A DNA stretch of 64,000 bases from Mycoplana rhizolycopersici (GTDB lineage: Bacteria; Pseudomonadota; Alphaproteobacteria; Rhizobiales; Rhizobiaceae), in contig NZ_JABXYK010000012.1 in the NCBI RefSeq assembly GCF_013378445.1, forward strand, positions 91,321 through 155,320, written 5' to 3'. Every line of letters starts with the position of its first letter. Position 1 is the stretch's first letter. Both the position numbers and the translations under genes were made by a program. Below, piece by piece: positions 8,258-19,442 of this stretch. The notes beneath the pieces were generated by a model. The model did no database searches. It had not been told where the DNA came from and saw nothing but the letters and a program-made list of their open reading frames with translations.

Positions 8258-9766
8258 TCATCGCGGCATCCACCAGTTCGTACGTGCGCCGATGTGCATG
8301 TTGAGGGTCTTCGTCTCGGTGTAGTCCTCGACCGCATGGCGGCCGAGTTCGCGCCCGAGCCCCGACTGGCGATAGCCGCCGAAGGGCAATTCGGCGGCGC
8401 CGTCCATGAAGGTGTTCATCCAGACCGTGCCGGCGCGGACACGACGGCCGATCGTCAGGCAGGTGTCGAAATCGCGGCTCCAGACGCCGGCCGACAGGCC
8501 GTAGTCGATGGCGTTGGCGATGCGGATCGCCTCCTCGGTCGACTCGAACGTCAATACGGAGAGAACCGGGCCGAACACCTCTTCGCGGGCGACCGCCATG
8601 TCCGGCTTCACCCCGGAGAGGATGGTCGGCGCCATGAACTGGCCGAGCCCGAGGTCGAGCGGGCTGCCGCCCAGCGCGATGCCGGCGCCCGCGTCCTGCG
8701 CGCCTGCGACGTAGCCCGCGATCTTTTCGAGGTGCTGCGGCGTGATGATCGCGCCGACCTGGGTCGAGGGATCGAGCGGATCACCGACGCGCACCTTCTG
8801 CGAAAGCTCCGCGATACGCGCCGTCACCTCGTCGGCGACGTCGCGATGCAGGATCAGCCGCGAGCCGGCATTGCAGCATTCACCGGCATTGAAATAGGCG
8901 CCGAAGACGGCGGCATCGACGAACGCGTCGAGGTCAGCGTCCGGGAAGACTATCTGCGGGTTCTTGCCGCCGAGTTCGAGGGACACCTTCTTCAGCGTCT
9001 GGGCCGCATTCGCCATCGTCAGCCGGCCGACGCCGGTCGAACCGGTGAAGGAGACCATGTCGACGTCCGGATGCGTCGTCATCGGGGCGCCGACTGCAGG
9101 CCCGGTGCCGGTGACGATGTTGACCACACCGGCAGGCACGCCGGCCTCGATCAGGATCTCGCCCAGCACCAGCGTCGAGCCCGAGGTGAGCTCCGACGGC
9201 TTGACGACGGCGGTGCAGCCGGCGGCCAGTGCAAAGGGCAGCTTCTGGCTGACGATCAGGAAGGGGAAGTTCCACGGCGTGATGATCGAGACGACACCGA
9301 TCGCCTCGCGGAGCACGACGCCGAGCGTGCCGTCGCCAAGCGTGTTGTAGCTCTCGCCGTGCAGGTCGCGGGCAAGCGCTGCGGCATAGCGCCAGATGTC
9401 GACGGCGCCGCCGAGCTCGCCCTTCGCCTGGCTGATAGGCTTACCGCTCTCGATCGCGTCGAGAAACGCAAGCTCGTCGGCGCGCGCCGCGATCAGGTCG
9501 GCCGCCTTGAGCAGGATGTTGGAGCGTTCCGCGGCCGTCATCCTCGGCCAGTGGCCTTCGTCGAAGGCGCGGCGGGCGGCGGCGATCGCCCGCTCGGCAT
9601 CCTTCGCCGTGCCGGCCTGATAGCGGCTGACGGTAACGCCATGGCCGGGGGCGACACGCTCGAGAGACGCGCCGCTATCGGAGGCGACCCATGCGCCGTC
9701 GATCAGCATGCGGAAATCGCGTGCCTTGTGATTTTGAAGTGCCTTCGGCTGCACTGTGACCGTCAT
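8258..9766 (-). CDS. Aldehyde dehydrogenase
   Basis: A 502-residue NAD(P)-dependent aldehyde dehydrogenase of normal length. Motifs seen: TPWNFPF near 163-169, the proton-abstracting Glu264 in SLELGGKNP and the nucleophile Cys298 in NAGECCNAGSR. The ATG at 9766 overlaps the stop of the enoyl-CoA hydratase (TGATG); an upstream ATG at 9772 is less likely. It is the last gene of the CoA transferase / hydratase / dehydrogenase unit. It probably oxidises an aldehyde intermediate to the acid that the CoA transferase then activates. The aldehyde is unknown. Confidence 0.9.
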   Translation of the reverse strand: MTVTVQPKALQNHKARDFRMLIDGAWVASDSGASLERVAPGHGVTVSRYQAGTAKDAERAIAAARRAFDEGHWPRMTAAERSNILLKAADLIAARADELAFLDAIESGKPISQAKGELGGAVDIWRYAAALARDLHGESYNTLGDGTLGVVLREAIGVVSIITPWNFPFLIVSQKLPFALAAGCTAVVKPSELTSGSTLVLGEILIEAGVPAGVVNIVTGTGPAVGAPMTTHPDVDMVSFTGSTGVGRLTMANAAQTLKKVSLELGGKNPQIVFPDADLDAFVDAAVFGAYFNAGECCNAGSRLILHRDVADEVTARIAELSQKVRVGDPLDPSTQVGAIITPQHLEKIAGYVAGAQDAGAGIALGGSPLDLGLGQFMAPTILSGVKPDMAVAREEVFGPVLSVLTFESTEEAIRIANAIDYGLSAGVWSRDFDTCLTIGRRVRAGTVWMNTFMDGAAELPFGGYRQSGLGRELGRHAVEDYTETKTLNMHIGARTNWWMPR

Positions 9767-10545
9767 CACCATTCTCCCTTGAAGATTGCGGGGCGCTTTT
9801 CGCTGAAGGCGGCGACGCCTTCCTTCAGGTCGCCCGTCTTGGCGACGAGGATGGAGCCGAGGGCTTCCACCGCGCTGCCGTTGTCCTCGCCGTTGGCGAC
9901 GGCGATCATCAGTTTCGAAATCTCGGTCGCGGCCGGCCCGCGCGCGGCGATGCGCGCAGCATAGTCCTGTGCGGCCTGCACCGAAACGCCGCTATCCACC
10001 ACATGGTCGACGATGCCCAGCGTTTCGGCCGCTTCTGCCGTCAGCACCTCGCCGCCGAGCAGCATGCGCCGCACTGCCTGCGCGCCGAAGCGTTTCACCA
10101 GCCGCTGCGTGCCCGACCAGCCGGGCACCATGCCGAGGCCCGCTTCCGGCAGGCCGATCTTGACCTGGCGCTCGGCGATGCGGATGTCGGCTGCGGCGGC
10201 CAGTTCCAGCCCGCCTCCCAGCGCGTGGCCGTTGACGGCAGCGACCAGCGGCATGCGCAGCGTCGCCAGCCGCTCGAACACCCGGTGGCCGAAGCGCACC
10301 CAGGCGTGGCCGAACTCGTTGGGCTCCATGCCGCCCCAGGCCTTGATGTCGCCGCCGGCCGAAAAGGCCTTGCCTTCGCCGGTCAGGATCGCGACCCGGA
10401 CGGTCGCATCTGCCTCGATCACCTCGCAGGCGGCGGCAAGTTCCTTGAGCATGTCGATGTCGAAGGCGTTCAGCTTTTCCGGCCGCGCGATCGTAAGGGT
10501 GGCGATGGGACCGTCGACGGTCACCCGGATGCGCGGCTCAGACAT
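9766..10545 (-). CDS. Enoyl-CoA hydratase/isomerase family protein
   Basis: A 259-residue crotonase-superfamily protein. The oxyanion-hole and active-site region is intact: GKAFSAGGDIKAW, GGGLELAAAADIRIA (first catalytic Glu) and GLPEAGLGMVPGWSGTQRL (second catalytic Glu), so hydratase/dehydratase activity is plausible. The start MSEPRIRVT at 10545 overlaps the CoA-transferase stop by eight bases. It is encoded between a CoA transferase and an aldehyde dehydrogenase, so it should act on the acyl-CoA they produce or consume. The natural substrate is not evident. Confidence 0.88.
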   Translation of the reverse strand: MSEPRIRVTVDGPIATLTIARPEKLNAFDIDMLKELAAACEVIEADATVRVAILTGEGKAFSAGGDIKAWGGMEPNEFGHAWVRFGHRVFERLATLRMPLVAAVNGHALGGGLELAAAADIRIAERQVKIGLPEAGLGMVPGWSGTQRLVKRFGAQAVRRMLLGGEVLTAEAAETLGIVDHVVDSGVSVQAAQDYAARIAARGPAATEISKLMIAVANGEDNGSAVEALGSILVAKTGDLKEGVAAFSEKRPAIFKGEW

Positions 10546-12151
10546 GGCTCGCCCCCTCGAGGGTTCGTTGCGGCTTGCGCGGCAGCACCAGTCCAAGCGG
10601 CGCGTCGGCGAAGAGGGCTGGATCCATCACCTTCAGGTCGTCGGCAACGATCAGCGGAAATTCCGACTGGTCGAGAATATGCGCCTCAAGGTCGACGCCC
10701 GGCGCGATCTCGGTCAGCATTACCCCCCTCGGCGTCAGCTTCATCACGCAGCGTTCGGTGACGTAGGTGATGTCCTGGCCCTGCTCGATGGCGCGGCTGC
10801 CGGAGAAGGTGACGTGCTCGACCGCGTTGACCAGCTTCTTCAGCTTGCCTTCCTTCTCGATCACAAGCCTGCCGTCCTCGATCCCGAGCTTCGCGCCCGC
10901 GTTGAACATGCCGGAGAAGACGATCTTCCTGGCACGCGCCGTGATGTCGACGAAGCCGCCGGCGCCGGCCGTCACATGCGGCCGGAAGGAGAGCTTGGAG
11001 ACGTTCACCGAGCCGTCGCGGCCGATCTCGAGGAACGACAGCAGCGACGCATCGAAGCCGCCACCCTGGAAATAGGTGAACTGGTAGGGCGAGGGCATGT
11101 AGGCGTCGGCATTGGAGGCGCAGCCGAAGGCGAAGTCGAGCAGCGGCACCCCGCCGACGGCTCCCTGCTCGATCACCCAGGTGACGTCGCCGTGAAGACC
11201 TTCCTCCAGCAGGATGCGCGGCACGTTGGCGGAGATGCCGAAGCCGAGATTAACGCAACTGCCGGCCTGAAGCTCCAGCGCAACCCGGCGGGCGATCACC
11301 TTCTGGATGTTGAATCCCGGCACGCGGAACGTGTCGAGCGGGCGCATGATCTCGCCGGAGATTGCCGGATCGTAGAGCGTCTGCGTTGTCTGCTTCTGGT
11401 CGGGATCGACGATCACGTAGTCAACCAGCATGCCCGGCACGCGCACGTCGTGCGGCCGCAGCGACCCGTCCTTGGTGATCCGCTTGACCTGGGCGATGAC
11501 GATGCCGCCGTTGTTGCGGGCTGCCAGCGCCTGGTCGAGACCGCCGAGATAGGCGCCCTCGTGCTCGTAGGTAAGATTGCCGCGCTCGTCGGCGGTGGTG
11601 GCGCGGATGATCGCCACCTGCGGCACGATCGCCGGGAAGTAGAGCCAGTCTTCACCCTCGAACGCCACCTTCTTCACGACCGGCTCGGCCGCAGCCTTGT
11701 CGTTCATCGCGCAGCCCTGGCGGGACGGGTCGACGAAGGTGTCGAGACCGACCTTGGTCAGCACGCCCGGGCGCTTTGCGGCCGCTTCGCGGTGCATGTC
11801 GAAGAGGATGCCGGAGGGGATGTTGTAGGCGGGGATCTCGTTGCCGGTCACCATCTGCCAGATCAGCGGCGGCTCGGAAGAGGACGGGCCGGAAGGGTAG
11901 GAGCCGCCGATGATCCTGGCCAGCAATCCTTTCCGGGCGATGTGGTCGACGCCCTTGATGCCGCTCATGTCGCCGGCCGCGATCGGATGCAGGGTGGTGA
12001 TGTTTTGCGGATGCCCGGTCGCCTCGAAGCGCTCCCCGATCGCCTTTAGCATCAGGTCGGGGCAGCCGAGGCCGGAGGAAGACGACACCGAGACGACGGC
12101 GCCGTCCGGGATCAGGCTGGCTGCTTCAGCAAGAGAAATGTGCTTGGTCAT
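10538..12151 (-). CDS. Acyl-CoA:carboxylate CoA-transferase (YdiF / propionate CoA-transferase type)
   Basis: A 537-residue family I CoA transferase with both subunit halves fused, the layout of acetate/propionate CoA-transferases. The N-terminal half begins ISLAEAASLIPDGAVVSVSS. The catalytic glutamate is Glu328 in the C-terminal half (VIEQGAVGG). The start MTKHISLAEA at 12151 is chosen by homology; the ribosome site is weak. It would transfer CoA from acetyl-CoA or a similar donor to a short acid, forming the thioester through a glutamyl-CoA intermediate. It overlaps the enoyl-CoA hydratase by eight bases. A 230-bp gap, with no gene and a degenerate palindromic repeat, separates it from the Gfo/Idh gene on the same strand. 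Confidence 0.88.
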   Translation of the reverse strand: MTKHISLAEAASLIPDGAVVSVSSSSGLGCPDLMLKAIGERFEATGHPQNITTLHPIAAGDMSGIKGVDHIARKGLLARIIGGSYPSGPSSSEPPLIWQMVTGNEIPAYNIPSGILFDMHREAAAKRPGVLTKVGLDTFVDPSRQGCAMNDKAAAEPVVKKVAFEGEDWLYFPAIVPQVAIIRATTADERGNLTYEHEGAYLGGLDQALAARNNGGIVIAQVKRITKDGSLRPHDVRVPGMLVDYVIVDPDQKQTTQTLYDPAISGEIMRPLDTFRVPGFNIQKVIARRVALELQAGSCVNLGFGISANVPRILLEEGLHGDVTWVIEQGAVGGVPLLDFAFGCASNADAYMPSPYQFTYFQGGGFDASLLSFLEIGRDGSVNVSKLSFRPHVTAGAGGFVDITARARKIVFSGMFNAGAKLGIEDGRLVIEKEGKLKKLVNAVEHVTFSGSRAIEQGQDITYVTERCVMKLTPRGVMLTEIAPGVDLEAHILDQSEFPLIVADDLKVMDPALFADAPLGLVLPRKPQRTLEGASHV

Positions 12152-12381
12152 GATGCGGCCCGAAGTTGGAATTGATCCGGCGAGGTCGATGCTTGCTGTG
12201 CCTTCTCGTCGGCGGGGAGAGGCTGCGCCAGGGGCGGCCGATGGGCGCTTTCCTGGTTCGATTGCGGGGCAAGTCCCGCCGTTGCCTCGCATGCGCGCGG
12301 CGCTTCTCCGCGATTTGGAGACGAGGCCGCTTCCGCTATGGCCACAGTCCGAGAGAGAGTTCGCATCAGATCACCAGCCTC

Positions 12382-14440
<2,059 letters not shown>

Positions 14441-14490
14441 GGCAAATGCTCCCTTACGGACCTCCTCGTCCGCTTTCGGTGGGCAGGATT

Positions 14491-14507
14491 ATTGGATCGT
14501 TCCAAAT
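14491..14507. promoter_or_regulatory. LacI-type operator, regulator side
   Basis: ATTGGATCGTTCCAAAT is a near-perfect palindrome centred on CG. Its reverse complement matches the site at 14926-14943 in all but a few positions (shared core TTTGGAACGATC). It lies about 50 bp upstream of the LacI ATG, in the promoter zone. Confidence 0.75.
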
Positions 14508-14925
14508 AAGTCAAGGCCATTTGTGTGTGCGCTGGGAAGGGGAAGCCGCGCCGGTTGGCTGCTTTCCTTCACCGCGTGCTTGGTGGTCGAGTGGGTATCG
14601 ATCCGGCCATGACCGACGGCTCAATCTTCCCTGCCTGTCCGTCCTTTGTCGTCCCTAGATCATGCTCGGGCTTGTCCGGAGCATTCGGTTCTCCGCAGTC
14701 CATCTCATACTATCTTTTTGATAAGTAATGTGAATTGGTAAAATACCGAGATCCTCGGAGCAAGCCAAAGGATGACGTGGGGGAGGCGGCCGCTACAATG
14801 CCGAGAGGATGCCTTTGTTTTGCTGCCGGGTTCACTGCCTGAAGTCGGGCGTTGCTGCGATTGGATCGGCGCAGCCGGCTTGCCGCGCATCTTGGCAACT
14901 CGGTCTCGCCATCTCACCTCTTGCA
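14508..14925. repeat. Intergenic region with degenerate repeat halves
   Basis: This 418-bp stretch between the two operators carries no convincing gene. It holds CTAGATCATGCTCGGGCTTG near 14656 and GATCCTCGGAGCAAGCC near 14752, opposed versions of a motif that resembles a dispersed rhizobial repeat, plus an AT-rich patch at about 14705-14745. I read it as a worn mosaic repeat between two promoters. Short open frames here lack ribosome sites and family features. Confidence 0.4.
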
Positions 14926-14943
14926 ATTTGGAACGATCTAAAT
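14926..14943. promoter_or_regulatory. LacI-type operator, DUF993 side
   Basis: ATTTGGAACGATCTAAAT is an 18-bp imperfect palindrome and matches the 14491 site in inverted orientation. It ends 35 bp before the DUF993 ATG, so a bound repressor would cover the transcription start. Confidence 0.75.
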
Positions 14944-14978
14944 TATGCCGTCTCCCCAAACCGAGGAGGAGGTTTCCC

Positions 14979-16145
14979 ATGCCGACAGTCAACCTGCCGG
15001 GCGCGGATGGCAGCATCGCGCCGTACACGCTGACCGGAACGCCGACAGAGAGGCCGAAGGCCCCGCCTGCTTTCAATCGCATCGCGTATGCGGCCGCCCA
15101 CGTGGTCTCGGACCCGTTGCGCGAGACCCGTCCCTGGGAGGCGCCTGCGATCGACTGGGAGGCGACGCTGGCATTCCGGCATCACCTTTGGTCGCTCGGC
15201 TTTCGCATCGCCGAGGCGATGGACACGGCCCAGCGCGGCATGGGGCTCGACTGGGCCGGCGCGCAGGAGCTGATCCGCCGCTCGCTTGCGGAAGCCCGGA
15301 CGCTGCCCGGCGCCGACCTTGCCTGCGGTGCGGGCACGGACCACCTCTCGCCGGCCGACACGCGCTCTCTGGACGACGTGATCGCCGCCTATGAGGAACA
15401 GGTCGGTTTCGTCGAAAAGCATGGCGGCCGCGCCATCATGATGGCGAGCCGGGCGCTGGCGCGCGTCGCGCGCTCGCCCGACGACTACCGCAAGGTCTAC
15501 GGCCGCATCCTCGGTCAGGCCAAGGAGAAGGTCGTGCTGCACTGGCTGGGTGACATGTTCGATCCGCAGCTGAAAGGCTACTGGGGCGGCGACCACTTCG
15601 AAGACGCGCTTTCGACGGTGATTTCCATCATCGAGGAAAACGGCGCCAAGGTCGAGGGCATCAAGATCTCGTTGCTCGACAATGCCAAGGAGGTGGCGCT
15701 GCGGGAGCGGCTGCCCGACGGCGTGCTCTGCTTTACCGGCGACGATTTCAATTATGCCGAGCTGATCGAGGGAGACGGCCGGAAGTACAGCCATGCGCTG
15801 CTGGGCATCTTCGACGCGGTCGCACCGCAGGCGTCGAAGGCGCTCGCCTCGCTTGCGGCGGGCGATGTCGGCACGTTCCGCGCCGTGATCGAGCCGACCG
15901 TGCCGCTGTCACGGAAGATCTTCGAGGCGCCGACGCAGTATTACAAGGCCGGCGTCGTCTTTCTCGCCTGGCTGAACGGGCACCAGTCGCATTTCACCAT
16001 GCCGGCCGGCATGCAGTCCGCGCGCGGGATGCTGCACTATGCCGACGTCTTCCGGCTTGCCGACCGCGCCGATGTGCTGGACAAGCCGGAGCTGGCGGCT
16101 GTGCGGATGAAGAGCCTGATGGCGGTGATGGGCGTAGGCGAATAG
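14979..16145 (+). CDS. DUF993 family protein (predicted TIM-barrel aldolase-like)
   Basis: A 388-residue protein that I recognise as DUF993, a family related by predicted fold to dihydrodipicolinate synthase-type aldolases but without an assigned reaction that I know. A strong ribosome site (GAGGAGGAGG) precedes the ATG at 14979. Visible landmarks are the conserved N-terminal ETRPWEAPAIDWEATLAFR, GADLACGAGTDHL near 110, HWLGDMFDPQLKGYWG near 190, and KISLLDNAKE near 228, whose lysine could be a Schiff-base residue (inference). It diverges from the LacI / Gfo-Idh / CoA-transferase operon with a shared operator, so its product should act in the same pathway. Confidence 0.8.
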   Translation: MPTVNLPGADGSIAPYTLTGTPTERPKAPPAFNRIAYAAAHVVSDPLRETRPWEAPAIDWEATLAFRHHLWSLGFRIAEAMDTAQRGMGLDWAGAQELIRRSLAEARTLPGADLACGAGTDHLSPADTRSLDDVIAAYEEQVGFVEKHGGRAIMMASRALARVARSPDDYRKVYGRILGQAKEKVVLHWLGDMFDPQLKGYWGGDHFEDALSTVISIIEENGAKVEGIKISLLDNAKEVALRERLPDGVLCFTGDDFNYAELIEGDGRKYSHALLGIFDAVAPQASKALASLAAGDVGTFRAVIEPTVPLSRKIFEAPTQYYKAGVVFLAWLNGHQSHFTMPAGMQSARGMLHYADVFRLADRADVLDKPELAAVRMKSLMAVMGVGE

Positions 16146-16316
16146 GCGCAGCACGACCATCGCAGGTCCTTTGGCCGTTCGCCCGGCCTGCGCACGATCG
16201 GGCGGGCGGTCGTCTCGATCGCCGTCCGCCATGTTGCGGTTCGTCGCAATCTGGGCATTTTGCTTTTCCGGCCGGTGCGCTATCCAGAGCCCACGGCAAA
16301 CGGTAGGAGAGCGAGG

Positions 16317-17012
16317 ATGACGGCTGCGGACGCCCGGATCGGGGAAAGCTGGAGGGGACCGCTCGCGGCGGAGTTCGAAAGCCCGTACATGGCGGCGCTG
16401 AGAGGCTTTCTGGTCCGCGAGAAGGAGCAGGGAAAGCGCATCTTTCCCAAGGGGGCGGAGTACTTCCGCGCGCTGGACCTGACGCCACTCGAAGACGTCA
16501 AGGTGGTGATCCTCGGGCAGGATCCCTATCACGGCGAGGGGCAGGCGCACGGGCTCTGCTTCAGCGTGCGGCCGGGCGTGCGCGTCCCGCCTTCGCTCGT
16601 CAACATCTACAAGGAAATCTCAGCCGACCTCGGCATCCCCCCGGCACGCCACGGCTTTCTCGAGCACTGGGCGCGGCAGGGCGTCCTGTTGCTCAACAGC
16701 GTGCTGACGGTGGAAATGGGGCGCGCGGCCTCGCATCAGGGGCGGGGCTGGGAACGCTTCACCGACGCGGTCATACGGGCGGTCAACGAAAACGACCAGC
16801 CGGTCGTCTTCATGCTCTGGGGCTCCTACGCCCAGAAGAAGGCGGCCTTCGTGGACCAGACGAAGCATCTCGTGCTGCGCGCGCCGCATCCTTCGCCGTT
16901 GTCAGCGCATAGCGGCTTCCTCGGCTGTCGGCATTTCTCCAAGGCGAATGCCTTCCTTGAGACCCGCGGCCGGAACCCGATCGACTGGCAACTGCCGGAA
17001 CGGGTGGAATAG
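16317..17012 (+). CDS. ung: Uracil-DNA glycosylase
   Basis: A 231-residue family 1 uracil-DNA glycosylase, normal length. The water-activating Asp69 is in GQDPYH (67-72), the uracil-specificity Asn is in LLLNSVLTV, and the DNA-intercalation loop HPSPLSAH is near residue 190. The ATG at 16317 has a GAGCGAGG-like ribosome site; the open frame extends 19 codons further without one. It excises uracil from DNA, the first step of base-excision repair, in the cytoplasm. It stands alone, convergent with the nucleoside hydrolase gene. Confidence 0.93.
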   Translation: MTAADARIGESWRGPLAAEFESPYMAALRGFLVREKEQGKRIFPKGAEYFRALDLTPLEDVKVVILGQDPYHGEGQAHGLCFSVRPGVRVPPSLVNIYKEISADLGIPPARHGFLEHWARQGVLLLNSVLTVEMGRAASHQGRGWERFTDAVIRAVNENDQPVVFMLWGSYAQKKAAFVDQTKHLVLRAPHPSPLSAHSGFLGCRHFSKANAFLETRGRNPIDWQLPERVE

Positions 17013-17066
17013 GCTCGGCACGCTTCAGGGGCGGCAAGGCCCCTCACGATCCGCTGCCGTCCGGCC

Positions 17067-18020
17067 TCATGCGGCCCGGGCAAGCGTCCTTGCGATCAGG
17101 TCCAGAACGGCATCCGCATCGATCCCGGTGCAGGCATGCTGGCTGGGGAAGTCATCCCAATTGCCGGGCGGGAAGGCGCGACCGTCCGGTTTCTGGATCG
17201 TCTGCCCCTCGGCAATACCGCCTGAGACGACACGGATCGGGCCCGAGCGCGTGGTGAAGAATTCGGGTGCCACGAGATAGACACAGGCGCAGCTGTCATG
17301 GACGACCATGCCGTCCTTCACGTGGCGGCCGTAGAAATCGATGTAGAGCTGCGAGATGTCGGAGAGGAGTTGCGCACGCACGCCGCCCTTCGCGACGATC
17401 TCGTTCAAGAGCGTGCGCGTCATCACGGTCTTCATCGTCACGTCGAGGCCGACGACGGTCACCTTCCAGGGCGCGGTCATCACCACGTCTGCGGCTTCCG
17501 GATCACCATGGATGTTGGCCTCGGCGGCAGGCGTGATGTTGCCGGGAACATCGAAGGCGCCGCCCATGATGATGACCTGCTTGACGAGCGTGGCAATCTC
17601 CGGGTCCTCCTTGAGCGCGAAGGCGAGGTTCGACATGCGCCCGACCGCGATCAGCGTCACTTCTCCCGGATTTTTCCTGACGGTGTCGATGATGAAGCGG
17701 TGCGCCGGCATCGGATCGACCGGCAGGTCGATCGTTTCGGGAACGTCGATATTGCCGAGCCCGTCCTGGCCATGGATCATGACGGGCCAGTCGACCGGAT
17801 TGCGCATGGGATTGAACGCCTTGCCGTCGCCCCTGGCGACCGGGGCTGCGATATCCCATTCGCGCTTGAGAAACAGCGCGTTGCGCGTCGTCGTCTCGAC
17901 GGAAGCATTGCCGAAGACGGTGGTGATGCCGATTAGGTCGATATCGGGATGATGATGCAGGAACAGAAGCGCCATCGCGTCGTCGATGCCGGGATCGGTG
18001 TCGAATATGACCTTGTGCAT
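17067..18020 (-). CDS. Nucleoside hydrolase (inosine-uridine preferring type)
   Basis: A 317-residue IunH-family protein. The calcium-binding, catalytic DTDPGIDDA cluster is at residues 7-15, MGGAF is present in the middle, and VHDSCACVYL supplies the late metal or ribose ligands (Asp). It cleaves the N-glycosidic bond of nucleosides to base and ribose in the cytoplasm. It follows a DadA-like flavoenzyme after 19 bp, probably one transcript. Why the two are paired is not obvious; purine or pyrimidine salvage is only the default reading. Confidence 0.9.
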   Translation of the reverse strand: MHKVIFDTDPGIDDAMALLFLHHHPDIDLIGITTVFGNASVETTTRNALFLKREWDIAAPVARGDGKAFNPMRNPVDWPVMIHGQDGLGNIDVPETIDLPVDPMPAHRFIIDTVRKNPGEVTLIAVGRMSNLAFALKEDPEIATLVKQVIIMGGAFDVPGNITPAAEANIHGDPEAADVVMTAPWKVTVVGLDVTMKTVMTRTLLNEIVAKGGVRAQLLSDISQLYIDFYGRHVKDGMVVHDSCACVYLVAPEFFTTRSGPIRVVSGGIAEGQTIQKPDGRAFPPGNWDDFPSQHACTGIDADAVLDLIARTLARAA

Positions 18021-18039
18021 GGGTAGGGGACTTTCGGTG

Positions 18040-19278
18040 TTACTGGAAGCGCCGGATGGAGAAGGGTTCGAGTTCGGCCCTTGCCGCGCCTGAAAATAGG
18101 TCGGCGACATGCCGCCCGGTGGTGGCTGCAAGCGTCAGGCCGAGATGGCCGTGGCCGAAGGCAAAGGCGATGCGGGCGTCGCCGGGGTGCAGGCCGATCA
18201 CGGGGATCGAATCCGGCGTGGAAGGGCGGCGGCCCATCCATTCGGTGCCGCCCTCGTCGGGCAGATCGGGCACGTAGCGGCGCATCTTCCGGCGCATGGC
18301 GGCGGCGCGTGCGTAGTTGGCAGCCGTTTCCGGACGCGCCAGTTCGACGGCGCCGCCGACGCGCAGCATGTTTTCGAAGGGGGTTGCGACAAAGCCGTGC
18401 TCGGAGAAGAACACCGGCATTTCCAGCGTCACGGCGGGATTGACGAAGGTGGTGTTGTAGCCGCGCTCGGTTTCGAGCAGGACGTGGAGACCCATGCGCT
18501 CCACCAGCGGCCTGGACCAGATGCCGGCTGCGACCACCGCCTTGTCGAAGAGATGGTTGTTCTGCGCCTCGGTTCGCACCGTGATACCCTGCTCGCCCCA
18601 GGTCAGCATGGAGGCGGCCGCGTCGAGGAAGGTGGCCCGCTCGCGCAGGACCGCCTGCAGGCGGCGCAGCAACGTCAGCGGATACTCGAAGGTCTGGTAT
18701 CCGTCGTTGTAGATCGCGCCGGCGAACGCGCCGGACAATGCCGGCACCCGCCGGCGCGCCTCGGCCGCATCGAGCTTGTCGATGCCGAAGCCACCGAGAA
18801 GACGGGCGTTTTCAGTCGCATGCGCGAAGGCTTTGTCGCGGGCCGCTTCCGTGTCGAAAACGGTCAGCGCGCCCGTCTTGCGCAGATGACCGCTGATGCC
18901 GGCCATTTGCGCCATGGCGGAATGGTCGGCGGCGGCGGTTTTCATCAGGAAAGCCAGCGCGGCCCGGGAGCGCTCGACCGTTGCCGGGCTGGAGGAGCGC
19001 AGAAGCTTCATCAGCCAGGGCAGCATCGCGGGCAGATCTCCCCAACGCAGCGCCAGCGGGCCGAGGGGATCGAGCAGCCAGCGCGGAACGGACATCAGCA
19101 TGCCGGGGCTTGCGATCGGGTCGATCTCGGGAATGGCGAGGATGCCCGCATTGCCGACCGAAGCCGGCAGGCCGCCCGCATCGCGCTCGATGATCGTCAC
19201 CTGATGGCCTCGGTCGAGGAGATGGAGCGCTGTGGCGCAGCCGATGATGCCGCCGCCGACGATGCCGATATGTGCCAT
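18040..19278 (-). CDS. FAD-dependent oxidoreductase, D-amino-acid dehydrogenase (DadA) like
   Basis: A 412-residue DAO-superfamily flavoprotein. The FAD motif GGGIIG is at residues 8-13 of an N-terminal Rossmann fold. Further DadA-type segments are VGNAGILAIPEIDPIASPGM near 40-60 and the C-terminal GRRPSTPDSIPVIG and FAFGHGHLGLTL. The family deaminates D-amino acids or related imino acids and passes electrons to the respiratory chain. The ATG at 19278 is the first residue of MAHIGIVGG. The 164 bp upstream hold nothing recognisable. D-proline or hydroxyproline oxidation is possible, but no supporting neighbour is present. Confidence 0.85.
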   Translation of the reverse strand: MAHIGIVGGGIIGCATALHLLDRGHQVTIIERDAGGLPASVGNAGILAIPEIDPIASPGMLMSVPRWLLDPLGPLALRWGDLPAMLPWLMKLLRSSSPATVERSRAALAFLMKTAAADHSAMAQMAGISGHLRKTGALTVFDTEAARDKAFAHATENARLLGGFGIDKLDAAEARRRVPALSGAFAGAIYNDGYQTFEYPLTLLRRLQAVLRERATFLDAAASMLTWGEQGITVRTEAQNNHLFDKAVVAAGIWSRPLVERMGLHVLLETERGYNTTFVNPAVTLEMPVFFSEHGFVATPFENMLRVGGAVELARPETAANYARAAAMRRKMRRYVPDLPDEGGTEWMGRRPSTPDSIPVIGLHPGDARIAFAFGHGHLGLTLAATTGRHVADLFSGAARAELEPFSIRRFQ

Positions 19279-19442
19279 GCCTGTCCTGCTCGGTAAATGC
19301 GTGGTCCGACGCGAAGCGGCCCTTCTGACCGCGGCGGACGATAGACGGAAAAGAAAATGCTGTCGACCGCGTGCGGGGACGCGCCGGGGACAACGCGCGG
19401 CGGATGCCGGGCGCTCGGTCGAGGCGCCGGCTGCGACCGGTG

